Shown here piece after piece: positions 15,789 through 25,788 of a stretch of 64,000 bases of DNA. Position 1 is the stretch's first letter. The number at the start of each line of letters is the position of its first letter. Source of the stretch: an uncultured Bacteroidales bacterium (lineage in GTDB: Bacteria > Bacteroidota > Bacteroidia > Bacteroidales > UBA932). A model generated the notes under the pieces. It searched no databases. It was not told where the DNA came from and saw only the letters and a list, made by a program, of their open reading frames with translations. The stretch lies in contig CASEBV010000007.1 in assembly GCA_949286415.1 (NCBI GenBank), positions 1 through 64,000 of the forward strand, given 5' to 3'. Position numbers and translations under genes: made by a program.

Positions 15789-17628
15789 GATGACCAAATA
15801 TTCCTTCATTCTCCTGGAAGAGGAGACTGAAGGCTTTCTGCAGCATCTTCAGGAACTCGGTGTGGTGGACATAACAAGATCCGCAAAGCCGATAGACCCG
15901 AAGTCTTCCGCCATGCTGGACGAGGCCGCCGCCAAGAGACGCGCGGTGTCCATACTCAAGAGGGCCGACTGGAAGGATGACCCGGACAAAGACGAAATAG
16001 AAGCCGCTGCCGCGGGAATCAGGCCGGAAGGAGACTACGCTTCTGCGGCAATCGGGGCATCAGCAAGAATCGCCGAGCTCAATGAAAGGCTCTCTGCCAC
16101 GGAAAGGACCAGGAAAGCAAGGCTGCCGTGGGGAGACTTTGACATGAAGGCCGTGAAAGGACTTGAAAGCCAAGGACTGAAAGTCCGCTTCTATATGGTT
16201 TCCAAGAAGGCCTTCCAGGAAAGCTGGGCTGAAATCTGCCCTCTGCAGGTGATTTCCGACAACGGCAGCAGCGTATGGTTTGTCACTGTCGGGGACATCA
16301 GCGGCTACAGTTTCCCTGTCAGCGAATGCCAGGCACCGGAAGGCTCCGCAAAGGATGCGGAAGCGGAAGCCAGTGACATCAGAAAAGAAATCATCAGGCA
16401 GAAAGCACTGCTCCAGAGTCTGAAAGCCCATATTCCTGACATTCAGGAGGAATATGACAGGCTGCTGACAGAACTTGACTTCTATCTTGCCGACGCATCC
16501 GGAGAGTCAGCCGCAGAAAACAGGCTGAATGTCATGGAGGGTTTTGCACCGGCCGGGCTTGACGGAGAGCTCAAGGCCGAATTCGACAAGATGGGCATAT
16601 TCTATATAGCAGAAAAGGCCACAGAAGAGGACAATCCGCCTATCAAGCTGAAAAACAACCGTTTCGCAAGGATGTTTGAAGTCCTGACAGGAATGTACGG
16701 AATGCCGGCATACAATGAATTCGACCTTACGGCAGTACTCGGGCCGTTCTTCCTTCTGTTCTTCGCCCTGTGTCTCGGCGACGCCGGCTACGGACTGCTG
16801 CTGGTGATCATCGGGATAATCCTGAAAAAGAAAGTCAAGAGCATGGCATCACTTGCTCCGCTCGTAGTGACTCTCGGAATAGGAACATTCTTCATCGGGA
16901 CGCTGCTGAATACATTCTTCGGATTCAGTCTCATAGACCAGGAGTTCCTTCCGGAATGGCTGAAAGCCTGCATCCGGCCGCTGCAGGGAGAAGTCGCCGG
17001 CTTCCCGGCAACAATGGTGCTTGCAATCGGCGTAGGTATCTTCAATATCTGCGTTGCGATGGTCATCAAGGCCTTGTGCTACACGCACAGGTTCGGACTG
17101 AAGAACACACTCGGCACCTGGGGATGGACTCTTCTCATTGTGGGCGGGGTGATTCTCGCGGGCATAGCCATGACCGGGCTCCTGCAGTCTGAAGCCGTGA
17201 AATGGATATTCATCTCCCTGGCGATTGTATCCGGACTCGGGATATTCATTTTCAACACACCGGGAAGAAATCCTTTCATCAACATCGGCTCAGGACTCTG
17301 GGACACTTACAATATGGTGACAGGCCTCATGGGAGATACCCTGAGCTTCATCCGACTGTATGCCCTCGGCCTTGCCGGAGGGATGCTCGGGTCAACATTC
17401 AACACTCTCGGCGGAATGCTCATGGACAGCTGCCCGGTACCCGGACTCAACTGGCTGCTTTTCGCCCTCATATTTGTAATAGGCCATGCCCTCAATCTTG
17501 CGCTGTCCTGCCTCGGTGCCTTCGTGCACCCGCTGCGACTCACATTCGTGGAGTTCTTCAAGAACAGCGGCTATGAAGGAAGCGGCAAGCCATACAATCC
17601 GCTCTCTGTAAAGAAAGAAGAGATATAG
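15778..17628 (+). CDS. atpI: V-type ATPase membrane subunit I
   Basis: The protein has 616 residues: a soluble N-terminal half (1 to about 310, with a coiled coil near 190-240) and a C-terminal half with about seven or eight membrane helices. The essential helix SFIRLYALGLAGGML carries Arg526, the residue that interacts with the ion-binding Glu of the K ring. It forms the stator part of the ion channel. An alternative start four codons later (ATG 15790) gives MTKYSF. The GAGGAGG before 15778 favours the longer form. Confidence 0.92.
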   Translation: MVIEMTKYSFILLEEETEGFLQHLQELGVVDITRSAKPIDPKSSAMLDEAAAKRRAVSILKRADWKDDPDKDEIEAAAAGIRPEGDYASAAIGASARIAELNERLSATERTRKARLPWGDFDMKAVKGLESQGLKVRFYMVSKKAFQESWAEICPLQVISDNGSSVWFVTVGDISGYSFPVSECQAPEGSAKDAEAEASDIRKEIIRQKALLQSLKAHIPDIQEEYDRLLTELDFYLADASGESAAENRLNVMEGFAPAGLDGELKAEFDKMGIFYIAEKATEEDNPPIKLKNNRFARMFEVLTGMYGMPAYNEFDLTAVLGPFFLLFFALCLGDAGYGLLLVIIGIILKKKVKSMASLAPLVVTLGIGTFFIGTLLNTFFGFSLIDQEFLPEWLKACIRPLQGEVAGFPATMVLAIGVGIFNICVAMVIKALCYTHRFGLKNTLGTWGWTLLIVGGVILAGIAMTGLLQSEAVKWIFISLAIVSGLGIFIFNTPGRNPFINIGSGLWDTYNMVTGLMGDTLSFIRLYALGLAGGMLGSTFNTLGGMLMDSCPVPGLNWLLFALIFVIGHALNLALSCLGAFVHPLRLTFVEFFKNSGYEGSGKPYNPLSVKKEEI

Positions 17629-17682
17629 AATCCCGGGAAAAGGGGAACAAGACAAGTAAAATACAATAAAACAATTATCTAA

Positions 17683-18129
<447 letters not shown>

Positions 18130-18155
18130 CCCGGGACTCCAGAAATCCCAAGGGG

Positions 18156-18199
18156 GGGTGACCCAAAAAGAATTCCACCTTTTGGGCCACCCTTCTTTT
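18156..18199 (+). terminator. Terminator after the V-type ATPase operon
   Basis: GGGTGACCCAAAA (18156-18168) pairs with TTTTGGGCCACCC (18180-18192), with one mismatch and an 11-base loop, followed by TTCTTTT. It lies 26 bases after the subunit K stop and before the sulfatase gene. Confidence 0.85.
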
Positions 18200-18234
18200 A
18201 TGCAGACAACCATCAATTTCATATCAGGCAAGCA

Positions 18235-19749
18235 ATGAAAAAATATTGCCTGCTGCCATTGGCAGCAACAGCTGTAGCCGCCGCCACAGGATGCGGAGGA
18301 CAGGAAAGAGAAAGACAGCCGAATGTCATAATCATACTTGCGGACGACCTCGGATGCGGGGATGTAAGCTGCCTCGGCTCCACGGTGCTCAATACTCCGG
18401 GGCTTGACAGGATGTGCAGGGAAGGCCTCAATCTCACTGACGCCCACTCAGCAGCCCCGACCTCAACTCCGAGCCGGTATTCGCTTATGACCGGACAGTA
18501 CCCGTGGAGGAACAGGGACGCTGAAATCCTTCCGGGAGACGCCAATCTGCTTATCCGTGAAGACCAGCCGACTCTTGCCAGGATGATGCAGGAAGCAGGC
18601 TACGGGACAGCAGCCATCGGGAAATGGCATCTCGGGCTCGGAAAAGGGAAAATCGACTGGAACAAGGAAATCACCCCCAATCCCAACAGCATCGGATTCG
18701 ACTATTCATATATCATCGCGGCTACTGTCGACAGAGTGCCGACCGTGTATGTGGAAAACGGCATAGTCCCGGGCCTCGACCCCGAAGACCCGCTGTATGT
18801 GAGCTACACGGAGAATTTCCCGGGAGAGCCTACCGCCCTCACAAATCCGGAGATGCTGAAGATGAAATGGTCCGACGGGCACAACTGCTCGATTGTGAAC
18901 GGCATTCCAAGAATAGGATACCAGAAAGGCGGGAAGTCAGCGTACTGGGACGACGAGACCATGGCGGATGTCTTTCTGGAAAAGGTAAAGGCATTCATAG
19001 GAGAGAACAGGGACAGGCCGTTTTTCCTGTACTACGGACTGCATGAGCCCCATGTCCCGAGGACCCCGCACCCGAGATTCGCCGGGACAAGCGGGATGGG
19101 ACCGCGCGGAGATGCCGTGCTTGAAGCCGACTGGTGTGTGAATGAACTTCTGGACTATCTTGACGAGACCGGACTCTCTGAAAACACCATAGTGATTTTC
19201 ACAAGCGACAACGGGCCGGTGCTCGATGACGGATATGCCGACGGAGCAGCGGAGAAATGGGGAGAGCTCACCCCTGCCCTGCCTTATCGCGGAGGAAAAT
19301 ACAGCCTCTACGACGGGGGCACCCATGTTCCGTTCTTCGTCAGATGGAGCGGACACATCAGCCCCGGATCGACATCCGATGCGCTTGTCTGCCAGATGGA
19401 CCTCTTCTCCTCCCTTGCCGCACTCACAGGGCAGGAGATTCCCGACAGCCTTGACAGCCGGAACACACTTGACACATTCCTCGGGAAAAGCGATGAGGGC
19501 CGTGACGGGCTTGTACTCGGGTCCAACGGACGCCTTTCATACAGGCTCGGCGACTGGCACCTCATCCCTCCTTACGAAGGCCCGAAGCGGAACACCCCGA
19601 ACATCGAGCTCGGCAATTCCGACACATGGTCACTGTACCTGCAGAGCGAGGACATCCATGAAGATGTGAATCTTGCGGAAAAATACCCGGACAAAGTCAG
19701 GGAAATGCGCGACAGCCTGGGCAGAATTACGGGAGAGAGCTACAGATAG
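18235..19749 (+). CDS. Lipoprotein sulfatase, formylglycine (Ser) type
   Basis: The protein has 504 residues with a lipoprotein signal ending in TGC (Cys20). It is an S1-family arylsulfatase: NVIIILADDLG (metal-binding Asp37/Asp38), the maturation motif S77-T-P-S-R followed by YSLMTGQ, and GKWHLG. Ser at the motif means conversion to formylglycine by a radical-SAM anSME enzyme, as in other Bacteroidota. It probably acts in the periplasm or at the cell surface on a sulfated sugar; the exact substrate is not predictable. It converges on the uronate operon with a nine-base gap, so desulfation of uronate-containing glycans (for example glycosaminoglycans) is a reasonable inference. Confidence 0.88.
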   Translation: MKKYCLLPLAATAVAAATGCGGQERERQPNVIIILADDLGCGDVSCLGSTVLNTPGLDRMCREGLNLTDAHSAAPTSTPSRYSLMTGQYPWRNRDAEILPGDANLLIREDQPTLARMMQEAGYGTAAIGKWHLGLGKGKIDWNKEITPNPNSIGFDYSYIIAATVDRVPTVYVENGIVPGLDPEDPLYVSYTENFPGEPTALTNPEMLKMKWSDGHNCSIVNGIPRIGYQKGGKSAYWDDETMADVFLEKVKAFIGENRDRPFFLYYGLHEPHVPRTPHPRFAGTSGMGPRGDAVLEADWCVNELLDYLDETGLSENTIVIFTSDNGPVLDDGYADGAAEKWGELTPALPYRGGKYSLYDGGTHVPFFVRWSGHISPGSTSDALVCQMDLFSSLAALTGQEIPDSLDSRNTLDTFLGKSDEGRDGLVLGSNGRLSYRLGDWHLIPPYEGPKRNTPNIELGNSDTWSLYLQSEDIHEDVNLAEKYPDKVREMRDSLGRITGESYR

Positions 19750-19758
19750 AATCCAGGA

Positions 19759-20898
19759 TTATCTGGAGACCGTCACCCTGAGTGGATGAGCCTGTGCATA
19801 AGCGAAGTCCCTGACTGCCTCTGCCCAGGCTTCCGGAGACTCTATGCCGCCCTGGCTCCAGCCGGAACCGGTCCACACGTCGAATCTCTTTCCCGGCTGG
19901 ACACGGGTCTTCAATACGGCATGCCCGTCCATTGTGGCTGCACCCTCAACAGGCTCCGCGGCATCAATGACGAGCCCAACGGAGATATTGCCGTCCCTTT
20001 CAGGATCCGCACTGTCGGAAGCCTTCTCTGTAAAGGCGATGAAATTGTCCCCGTCAGTCCTTGACACCACATCGTGGAGAACGGCGCCGAGTACAGCCGG
20101 GATGGCGGAAGTATCCGGGGAGTCGAACCATGTGGATGTCTTGAGGAATCTTGAGTTGGCGTCAAGGGAAATTTCCTTCACTGCCGTGACCGGCTTGCCG
20201 TCCACATCAAAGGCGGAATATGTGAGTACAGCCTTTGTCCTTATGGGGCCGTTGCAGATTCTTTCCTGCCGGGTATAATTGTCCCCGATGACGATCTTCT
20301 CCCCGACATAGGGAGCGAGGGCCCCGCCGCCGAGAGTGTTGGCCACCTTGTAGCAGTCCATGCCGTCGCCATGGTTGTGGTGATAGTCGGCCTTCGCATA
20401 CCATTCATCCACGATGAGCCTGTCCGTGCATTTCAGCCAGATGTCAGGACCGAATGTCCTCGGGTCAGAGAGGGCAGGGCCATATATTCTGCCGGCCACG
20501 AGATTGTTCTCATACGCATAGTCATCTGCCCTTTCAGGCACATGCCGGCTGTATGCAAGAGTGTCATACGGCTCCCTGACTCCGGCCTTGACTGTATATA
20601 CTGCTGAAGTTCCTGCCTCAACGGTTGTCTGGAAAATGAGTTTCTGCTGCCCGTGCCTTTCCGTATACAGCTGGGACGGGACCTGCCGGCCTGCCGCGTC
20701 CAGAACCACTGCATTGTCTGCCGTCAGTCCCTCTACCCCGGCGGCAAGAGCCGCAAAGTCGAGTTCGACCGTCTCGTCCGTGCGTGAGAGTCCGGAGTCA
20801 TTCTCCACGGTCACTTTCACTTCCTTGCTCTGAGAGCAGGAAACAGCCATGGCTGCAGCAAGAGCCATGGCCATTATTTTCATGTACATTTTCATCAT
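19759..20898 (-). CDS. DUF4861 lipoprotein linked to uronate catabolism
   Basis: The protein has 379 residues with a lipoprotein signal (lipobox AVSC, Cys21). The body matches the DUF4861 pattern: VTVENDSGLSRTDETVEL at the N terminus, a middle with HHNHGDGMDCYKV, and WTGSGWSQGGIES near the C terminus. DUF4861 proteins are often found in pectin or uronate loci; their activity is not established to my knowledge. Here it is the last gene of the run uxaB-uxaA-kduI-kduD-DUF4861, so it may process an uronate-containing oligosaccharide outside the inner membrane. Only nine bases separate it from the convergent sulfatase. Confidence 0.75.
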   Translation of the reverse strand: MMKMYMKIMAMALAAAMAVSCSQSKEVKVTVENDSGLSRTDETVELDFAALAAGVEGLTADNAVVLDAAGRQVPSQLYTERHGQQKLIFQTTVEAGTSAVYTVKAGVREPYDTLAYSRHVPERADDYAYENNLVAGRIYGPALSDPRTFGPDIWLKCTDRLIVDEWYAKADYHHNHGDGMDCYKVANTLGGGALAPYVGEKIVIGDNYTRQERICNGPIRTKAVLTYSAFDVDGKPVTAVKEISLDANSRFLKTSTWFDSPDTSAIPAVLGAVLHDVVSRTDGDNFIAFTEKASDSADPERDGNISVGLVIDAAEPVEGAATMDGHAVLKTRVQPGKRFDVWTGSGWSQGGIESPEAWAEAVRDFAYAQAHPLRVTVSR

Positions 20899-20941
20899 TC
20901 CGTCAGGATTTCTGTGATACTTTCATGAAAAATGGCTGATG

Positions 20942-21736
20942 CTACTGAGGCTGTTTGCCGATGTATGCGAGGATGCCCCCGTCGACATAAAGCACATGGC
21001 CGTTCACGAAATCAGATGCGGAAGATGCAAGGAACACTGCAGGCCCCTTGAGGTCATCCGTAGTCCCCCATCTTGCGGCAGGGGTCTTGGCCACGATGAA
21101 TGCGTCAAACGGATGGCGGGATCCGTCTTTCTGGCGCTCGCGCAGAGGAGCTGTCTGGGGGGTGGCAATATATCCAGGCCCTATGCCGTTGCACTGGATG
21201 TTGTATTCACCGTACTCGGACGCTATGTTCCTTGTCAGCATCTTGAGACCTCCCTTTGCCGCTGCATAAGCGGAAACCGTCTCCCGTCCGAGTTCGGACA
21301 TCATGGAGCAGATGTTGATGATCTTTCCTCCGCCGTTCTTTATCATTGAAGGAATCACCGCCTTGGATACGATGAACGGGGCATTGAGGTCCACGTCAAT
21401 CACCTGCCTGAATTCCTCCGCCTTCATTTCGGTCATGGGAATACGCTTGATGATGCCGGCATTGTTGACAAGTATGTTGATCGGGCCGAGATCTTTCTCG
21501 ACGGCGGCGACAAGAGCCTGAACCTGATCTTCTTTGGTCACATCGCAGACATACCCTTTCGCATCGATGCCTTTTTCCCTGTATGAAGCCAGGCCTTTGT
21601 CGACCAGTTCCTGCCTTATGTCATTGAATGCAATCCTGGCACCGGCTTCCGCAAAAGCTGTCGCGATGGCGAAGCCGATCCCGTAGGAAGCGCCCGTCAC
21701 AAGGGCGACCTTACCTTCAAGTGAAAAATTTACCAT
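20942..21736 (-). CDS. kduD: 2-dehydro-3-deoxy-D-gluconate 5-dehydrogenase
   Basis: KduD (264 residues) is a short-chain dehydrogenase that reduces 2,5-diketo-3-deoxygluconate to 2-keto-3-deoxygluconate (KDG) in the cytoplasm. The cofactor motif is TGASYGIG, followed by NNAG, and the catalytic YxxxK is in SAYAAAKGGL. The family-typical ending VNGHVLYVDGGILAYIG is present. It lies 25 bases downstream of kduI on the same strand, so both steps for unsaturated uronates are together. Confidence 0.93.
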   Translation of the reverse strand: MVNFSLEGKVALVTGASYGIGFAIATAFAEAGARIAFNDIRQELVDKGLASYREKGIDAKGYVCDVTKEDQVQALVAAVEKDLGPINILVNNAGIIKRIPMTEMKAEEFRQVIDVDLNAPFIVSKAVIPSMIKNGGGKIINICSMMSELGRETVSAYAAAKGGLKMLTRNIASEYGEYNIQCNGIGPGYIATPQTAPLRERQKDGSRHPFDAFIVAKTPAARWGTTDDLKGPAVFLASSASDFVNGHVLYVDGGILAYIGKQPQ

Positions 21737-21761
21737 AATTTATAAAATTTAAACATCCTGT

Positions 21762-22604
21762 TTATTTCAAATCCGCCGTAGCGCAGGCGTCCATGTCCCC
21801 ATAGTCGAGATTCTCCCCGCACATGGCCCAGATAAAAGTATAATTCCGGGTTGCGCAGGCGGCATGGATGCTCCATTCAGGAGAAATCACTGCCTGCTCC
21901 CCTTTCATCCAGATGTGCCTTGTCTCATCGGGCTGTCCCATAAAATGGCAGACTGCCTGGTCCTGTGGAATCTCAAAATAGAAATATACCTCCATGCGGC
22001 GGTTGTGGGTGTGGGCCGGCATGGTGTTCCATGTGCTCCCTGGCCTTAGCTCTGTCATACCCATCTGAAGCTGGCATGTAGGGACCACTTCCTTGACCAG
22101 CATTCTGTTGATGACACGGTGGTTGCTTTCCTCCAGCGTCCCGAGCTCCATGTGCACGGCCTCTGCCCTTGTTGTCAGATGATCCGGATATGCCGCATGT
22201 GCAGGAGAACTGCAGAAATAGAATTTTGCAGGATTCCTGGGGTCGGAGCTTCCGAAAGTCACCTTTCTGTCACCGCGGCCCAGATAGAGGGCCTCCTTGT
22301 ATTCCATCCTGTATTCCTTGTCACCAGCCCTGACGGTCCCCTGTCCTCCGACATTGAAGATTCCTATTTCCCTGCGGGAGAGAAAATATTCAGACCTCAG
22401 TATATCAAAAGGTTTCAGTTCAAGCACTTCCGACACAGGCATTGCACCTCCGGCCACCATTCTGTCATGCATTGTATACACGAGGTTGACTTCATCCGCA
22501 GCAAATATCTTTTCTATCAGATAATGCTCCCTGAGCTGTTTGGTGTCATAATGCCTCACATCCTGGGGATGCGCGGCATATCTGACTTCAGTGTTCATTT
22601 TCAT
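21762..22604 (-). CDS. kduI: 5-dehydro-4-deoxy-D-glucuronate isomerase
   Basis: KduI (280 residues) is a zinc cupin isomerase that converts 5-keto-4-deoxyuronate, the open form of the unsaturated uronate released by polysaccharide lyases and unsaturated uronyl hydrolases, to 2,5-diketo-3-deoxygluconate. Family landmarks are NVGGQGTVRAGDKEY, KEALYLGRG and the metal-binding MPAHTHNRRMEVYFYF. Length is normal. It sits between uxaA and kduD in the same operon. Confidence 0.95.
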   Translation of the reverse strand: MKMNTEVRYAAHPQDVRHYDTKQLREHYLIEKIFAADEVNLVYTMHDRMVAGGAMPVSEVLELKPFDILRSEYFLSRREIGIFNVGGQGTVRAGDKEYRMEYKEALYLGRGDRKVTFGSSDPRNPAKFYFCSSPAHAAYPDHLTTRAEAVHMELGTLEESNHRVINRMLVKEVVPTCQLQMGMTELRPGSTWNTMPAHTHNRRMEVYFYFEIPQDQAVCHFMGQPDETRHIWMKGEQAVISPEWSIHAACATRNYTFIWAMCGENLDYGDMDACATADLK

Positions 22605-22681
22605 GATATATTCTGTTTAATGATATATTTCAAATATCGCGATAATTCCAGTGGAATCCAACAGACTTCCGCTGAATATTT

Positions 22682-24178
22682 TCACAGTGTGACACCTGTC
22701 TTGAATATCGCTATCTCTGAATATCCGGAGCGTTCGTTGCAGACTTCGGTGCCGGAAGCCACCGACAGGACAAAGTCTATGAATTCGTCATCCGTCTGTA
22801 CCTGTGACTTTCCGTCGACTATCACCCCTGCGTTGAAATCTATCCACCCGGGCTTAGCGGAGGCAAGGCGAGAATTGGTGGAGATTTTGGCAGTAGGGAC
22901 AAAAGTGCCGAACGGAGTTCCTCTTCCGGTCGTGAACAGCACAATCTGGCATCCGGCGGCAGCAAGGGCCGTCGAAGCGACAAGATCATTGCCTGGAGCG
23001 CTCAGAAGGTTCAGGCCCCGGGCAGACAGGCGCTGTCCGTACGACAGGACATCAGTCACCTCAGAATGTCCTGATTTCTGTGTACATCCCAAGGACTTTT
23101 CTTCCAGAGTCGAGATTCCTCCCGCCTTATTTCCCGGAGACGGATTCTCATATACAGGCTGTCCATTGCGTATGAAATATTCCTTGAAATCATTGATAAG
23201 GTGCACGGTTTTCCCGAATATGTCCTTGTCCCTGCATCTTGACATCAGGATGGTCTCGGCCCCGAACATTTCAGGGACTTCTGTCAATACTGCGGTCCCG
23301 CCCCTGGCAACAAGCCAGTCCGAGAAGCGGCCGAGCAGAGGGTTTGCAGTGATTCCGGAGAATCCGTCCGAGCCCCCGCACTTCAGGCCGACCTTGAGTT
23401 CCGACACAGGAACATCCTCACGGCGGTCAGAGGCAGTAGACGCGGCAATTTTTCTCAGAAGCCCAAGACCATATCCGACTTCATCGCCCTTCACTTTCTG
23501 CGACTCCATGAACATCACCCTGTCCGGATCAACCTCACCCACCAGCTCACGGAATGATGACAGCTGGTTGTTCTCACAGCCGAGACCGACTACAAGCACC
23601 CCTGCTGCATTGGGATGATGCACCATGTCGGAGAGTATCTTCCTCGTATTCTCATGGTCATCCCCGAGCTGGGAACATCCGTAGTTATGAGGGAAAGCCA
23701 CCACTTTGTCCAGAGCCGGATAGTTTCCGATTTCTTCCTCAAAAAGACTCTGCAATCTCCGGACAATGCCGTTGACACAGCCCACGGTAGGTATAATCCA
23801 CAGTTCATTTCTGATGCCGACTCCCCCGTCACGTCTCCGGTAGCCTTTGAATGTGGCCGTGACATCCGAAGGCGGGATATGGCATCTCACCGGGCTGTAT
23901 TCATATTCAAGCACTCCTTCAAGATTGGTCTTCAGAATATTATGGTCTATCAGGCATCCTCTGTCAACAGACTTTGTCAGATGCCCTATCGGGAAACCGT
24001 ATTTGACGACATTTTCGCCTTCCCGCAAAGTAGTCAAGGCCATCTTATGCCCGGCCGGAATATTTTCACGGACAGATATTTCCGTGCCGTCCACAAGACA
24101 GATGTCACCGGCAGCCACATCAGAGACCGCCACAGCGACATTGTCTGTACTGTTTATCCTTATGAATCTTGCGGACAT
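22682..24178 (-). CDS. uxaA: Altronate dehydratase
   Basis: UxaA (498 residues) dehydrates D-altronate to KDG. An N-terminal SAF domain (about 1-90) is followed by the large altronate/galactarate dehydratase domain, with GYRRRDGGVGIRNELWIIPTVGC, FPHNYGCSQLGDD and LKCGGSDGFSGITANP as family signatures, including the conserved Cys residues thought to bind the metal. Length is normal for the fused form. It starts three bases after the uxaB stop. Confidence 0.95.
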   Translation of the reverse strand: MSARFIRINSTDNVAVAVSDVAAGDICLVDGTEISVRENIPAGHKMALTTLREGENVVKYGFPIGHLTKSVDRGCLIDHNILKTNLEGVLEYEYSPVRCHIPPSDVTATFKGYRRRDGGVGIRNELWIIPTVGCVNGIVRRLQSLFEEEIGNYPALDKVVAFPHNYGCSQLGDDHENTRKILSDMVHHPNAAGVLVVGLGCENNQLSSFRELVGEVDPDRVMFMESQKVKGDEVGYGLGLLRKIAASTASDRREDVPVSELKVGLKCGGSDGFSGITANPLLGRFSDWLVARGGTAVLTEVPEMFGAETILMSRCRDKDIFGKTVHLINDFKEYFIRNGQPVYENPSPGNKAGGISTLEEKSLGCTQKSGHSEVTDVLSYGQRLSARGLNLLSAPGNDLVASTALAAAGCQIVLFTTGRGTPFGTFVPTAKISTNSRLASAKPGWIDFNAGVIVDGKSQVQTDDEFIDFVLSVASGTEVCNERSGYSEIAIFKTGVTL

Positions 24179-24181
24179 ATT

Positions 24182-25627
24182 CTACTCGAGTATGGATTCA
24201 ACCGCAGCACGCATACCGTCTCTCCGGATCCGGTCAAGATATTCGGCCACCATATCTGCAAGGCCCGGTATGAGATTGAGATCTTCGCCCCAGACGGCTT
24301 CTGCGCCGAGGACACCTTCGGCCACCTTGCGGATATCTCCGTCTGCCCAAAGATTACGGAGAAGGTCTATTGTAGAGGCATCATCTGCCGGCACTATGTC
24401 TGCATCACCGCGCTTTCCTCCCTTATAATATGTGATTATTGCGGCAAGTCCGAGTACAAGTCCCTTAGGAAGCGAACCTTTCCTCTTAAGATATATCTTG
24501 AGGCCCGGCAGGTCGCGGGTCCTGTATTTAGGGAATGAATTCAGCATGATGCTGGTGACGAAATGCTTTACATACGGATTGACAAATCTCTCAAGCACAT
24601 CATCCGCAAACTGTTTCAGTTCGTCTTCCGGAAGGTCAAGGGTCTCAAGCAGCTCCCCGAACATCACCTTGCGGACATATCTTCCGATGAGAGGGTCCTC
24701 CACGCATTCTCTTACCGTATCAAGCCCGGACAGATAGCCAACAGGAGAAAGCACCGTGTGAGGGCCGTTGAGCAGTGTCACCTTGCGTGCATGGTACGGA
24801 GCCTCGCTCGGCACGAAAAGGACATTGAGACCGGCCTTGTCGGCAGGAAACTCCCGCTCAATTTCAGCAGGAGCCTCTATTACCCACAGATGGAAAATCT
24901 CCGCCTTGACCACCATCTTGTCATCATATCCGATACGGGCATGGATCTGGCCGATGGTGTCTTTCGGATAACCGGGCACAATGCGGTCAACCAGTGTACA
25001 ATATACTCCGCAGGCTTTCCTGAACCATTCCCTGAAGCCCTCGCCGAGATTCCAGAGGTCAATATATTGCTCTATGCACTTCTTCAGTTCCTTCCCGTTG
25101 AGAAAAATCAGTTCGCAGGGAAATATTATGAATCCCCGGGACATGTCACCCTTGAAATATTCATATCTGTGATACAGGAGCTGGGTGAGCTTGCCAGGAT
25201 ATGAGGATGCAGGCCTGTCTTCAAGCCGGCAGGACGGATCAAATGCGATTCCGGCCTCAGTCGTGTTGGAAATGACGAAACGGATGTCAGGGTTCTCGGC
25301 AAGGGCGATGTAATCGTCAAAGTCCCTGTACGGATTAATCCCCCGGTTGATGACATCTATAAGGTCTATCGAATCTACGGCAGCCCCTTTGTCAATGCCC
25401 TGGAGATTGAGGTGATACAGGCCGTCCTGATCATTGAGCATGTCCACCATGCCCTTTTCAATCGGCTGCACCACTACAACCCCGCCGTTGAACCCGGCCT
25501 TTTTGTCCAGATTCCATATAATCCAATCCACAAATGCCCTGAGGAAATTACCCTCCCCGAACTGTATCACCTTGTCCGGATACCTGCAGGCCTGAGGCGC
25601 TGTCTTTCTGTCAAGTTTTTCCATCAT
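24182..25627 (-). CDS. uxaB: Tagaturonate reductase
   Basis: UxaB (481 residues) belongs to the polyol/mannitol dehydrogenase family and reduces D-tagaturonate to D-altronate with NADH. Seen are the Rossmann start VIQFGEGNFLRAFVDWII, DRIVPGYP, and the C-terminal domain with LLNGPHTVL and KHFVTSIMLNSFPKY. UxuB (fructuronate reductase) is a related alternative, but uxaA directly behind favours the tagaturonate-altronate branch. It is the first gene of the five-gene operon, divergent from uxaC. Confidence 0.9.
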   Translation of the reverse strand: MMEKLDRKTAPQACRYPDKVIQFGEGNFLRAFVDWIIWNLDKKAGFNGGVVVVQPIEKGMVDMLNDQDGLYHLNLQGIDKGAAVDSIDLIDVINRGINPYRDFDDYIALAENPDIRFVISNTTEAGIAFDPSCRLEDRPASSYPGKLTQLLYHRYEYFKGDMSRGFIIFPCELIFLNGKELKKCIEQYIDLWNLGEGFREWFRKACGVYCTLVDRIVPGYPKDTIGQIHARIGYDDKMVVKAEIFHLWVIEAPAEIEREFPADKAGLNVLFVPSEAPYHARKVTLLNGPHTVLSPVGYLSGLDTVRECVEDPLIGRYVRKVMFGELLETLDLPEDELKQFADDVLERFVNPYVKHFVTSIMLNSFPKYRTRDLPGLKIYLKRKGSLPKGLVLGLAAIITYYKGGKRGDADIVPADDASTIDLLRNLWADGDIRKVAEGVLGAEAVWGEDLNLIPGLADMVAEYLDRIRRDGMRAAVESILE

Positions 25628-25681
25628 ATAATAAATTTAGTCCAGTCTTGATATTGCCGGGTCCTCCCGGAGCACCGGAAA

Positions 25682-25689
25682 CAAAAGTA
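25682..25689 (-). promoter_or_regulatory. -7 promoter box of the uxaB operon
   Basis: On the minus strand this reads TACTTTTG, a full match to TAnnTTTG, about 55 bases before the uxaB start. No matching -33 TTTG at the right distance. Confidence 0.4.
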
Positions 25690-25721
25690 CAAAATTTCCG
25701 TGTCCGTTCACGGATTTTTTA

Positions 25722-25729
25722 TACATTTG
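25722..25729 (+). promoter_or_regulatory. -7 promoter box of uxaC
   Basis: TACATTTG matches TAnnTTTG. It faces away from the uxaB box, giving a divergent arrangement. The upstream TTTC at 25695-25698 is a weak -33 candidate with a long spacer. Confidence 0.4.
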
Positions 25730-25742
25730 TCTGAGTTTGACA

Positions 25743-25788
25743 ATTATTCAATAATTTTTGACGAATAATGATACCTGAGACAAGGTAT
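25743..25788 (+). promoter_or_regulatory. Two inverted repeats in the uxaB/uxaC intergenic region (candidate operators)
   Basis: ATTATTC (25743-25749) pairs with GAATAAT (25763-25769), and ATACCT (25771-25776) with AGGTAT (25783-25788), the latter as ATACCT-N6-AGGTAT. They lie in the leader of uxaC, between the two promoter boxes and the uxaC start. A GntR- or LacI-type uronate regulator could bind here; no such regulator gene is in the window. Confidence 0.4.

Noticed and set aside
22119..24538. Long plus-strand frames (499 and 307 residues) opposite kduI, uxaA and uxaB.
   Set aside because: They lie wholly antisense to genes with clear family motifs, have improbable composition, and arise because the opposite strand of a high-GC third-position gene is often open.
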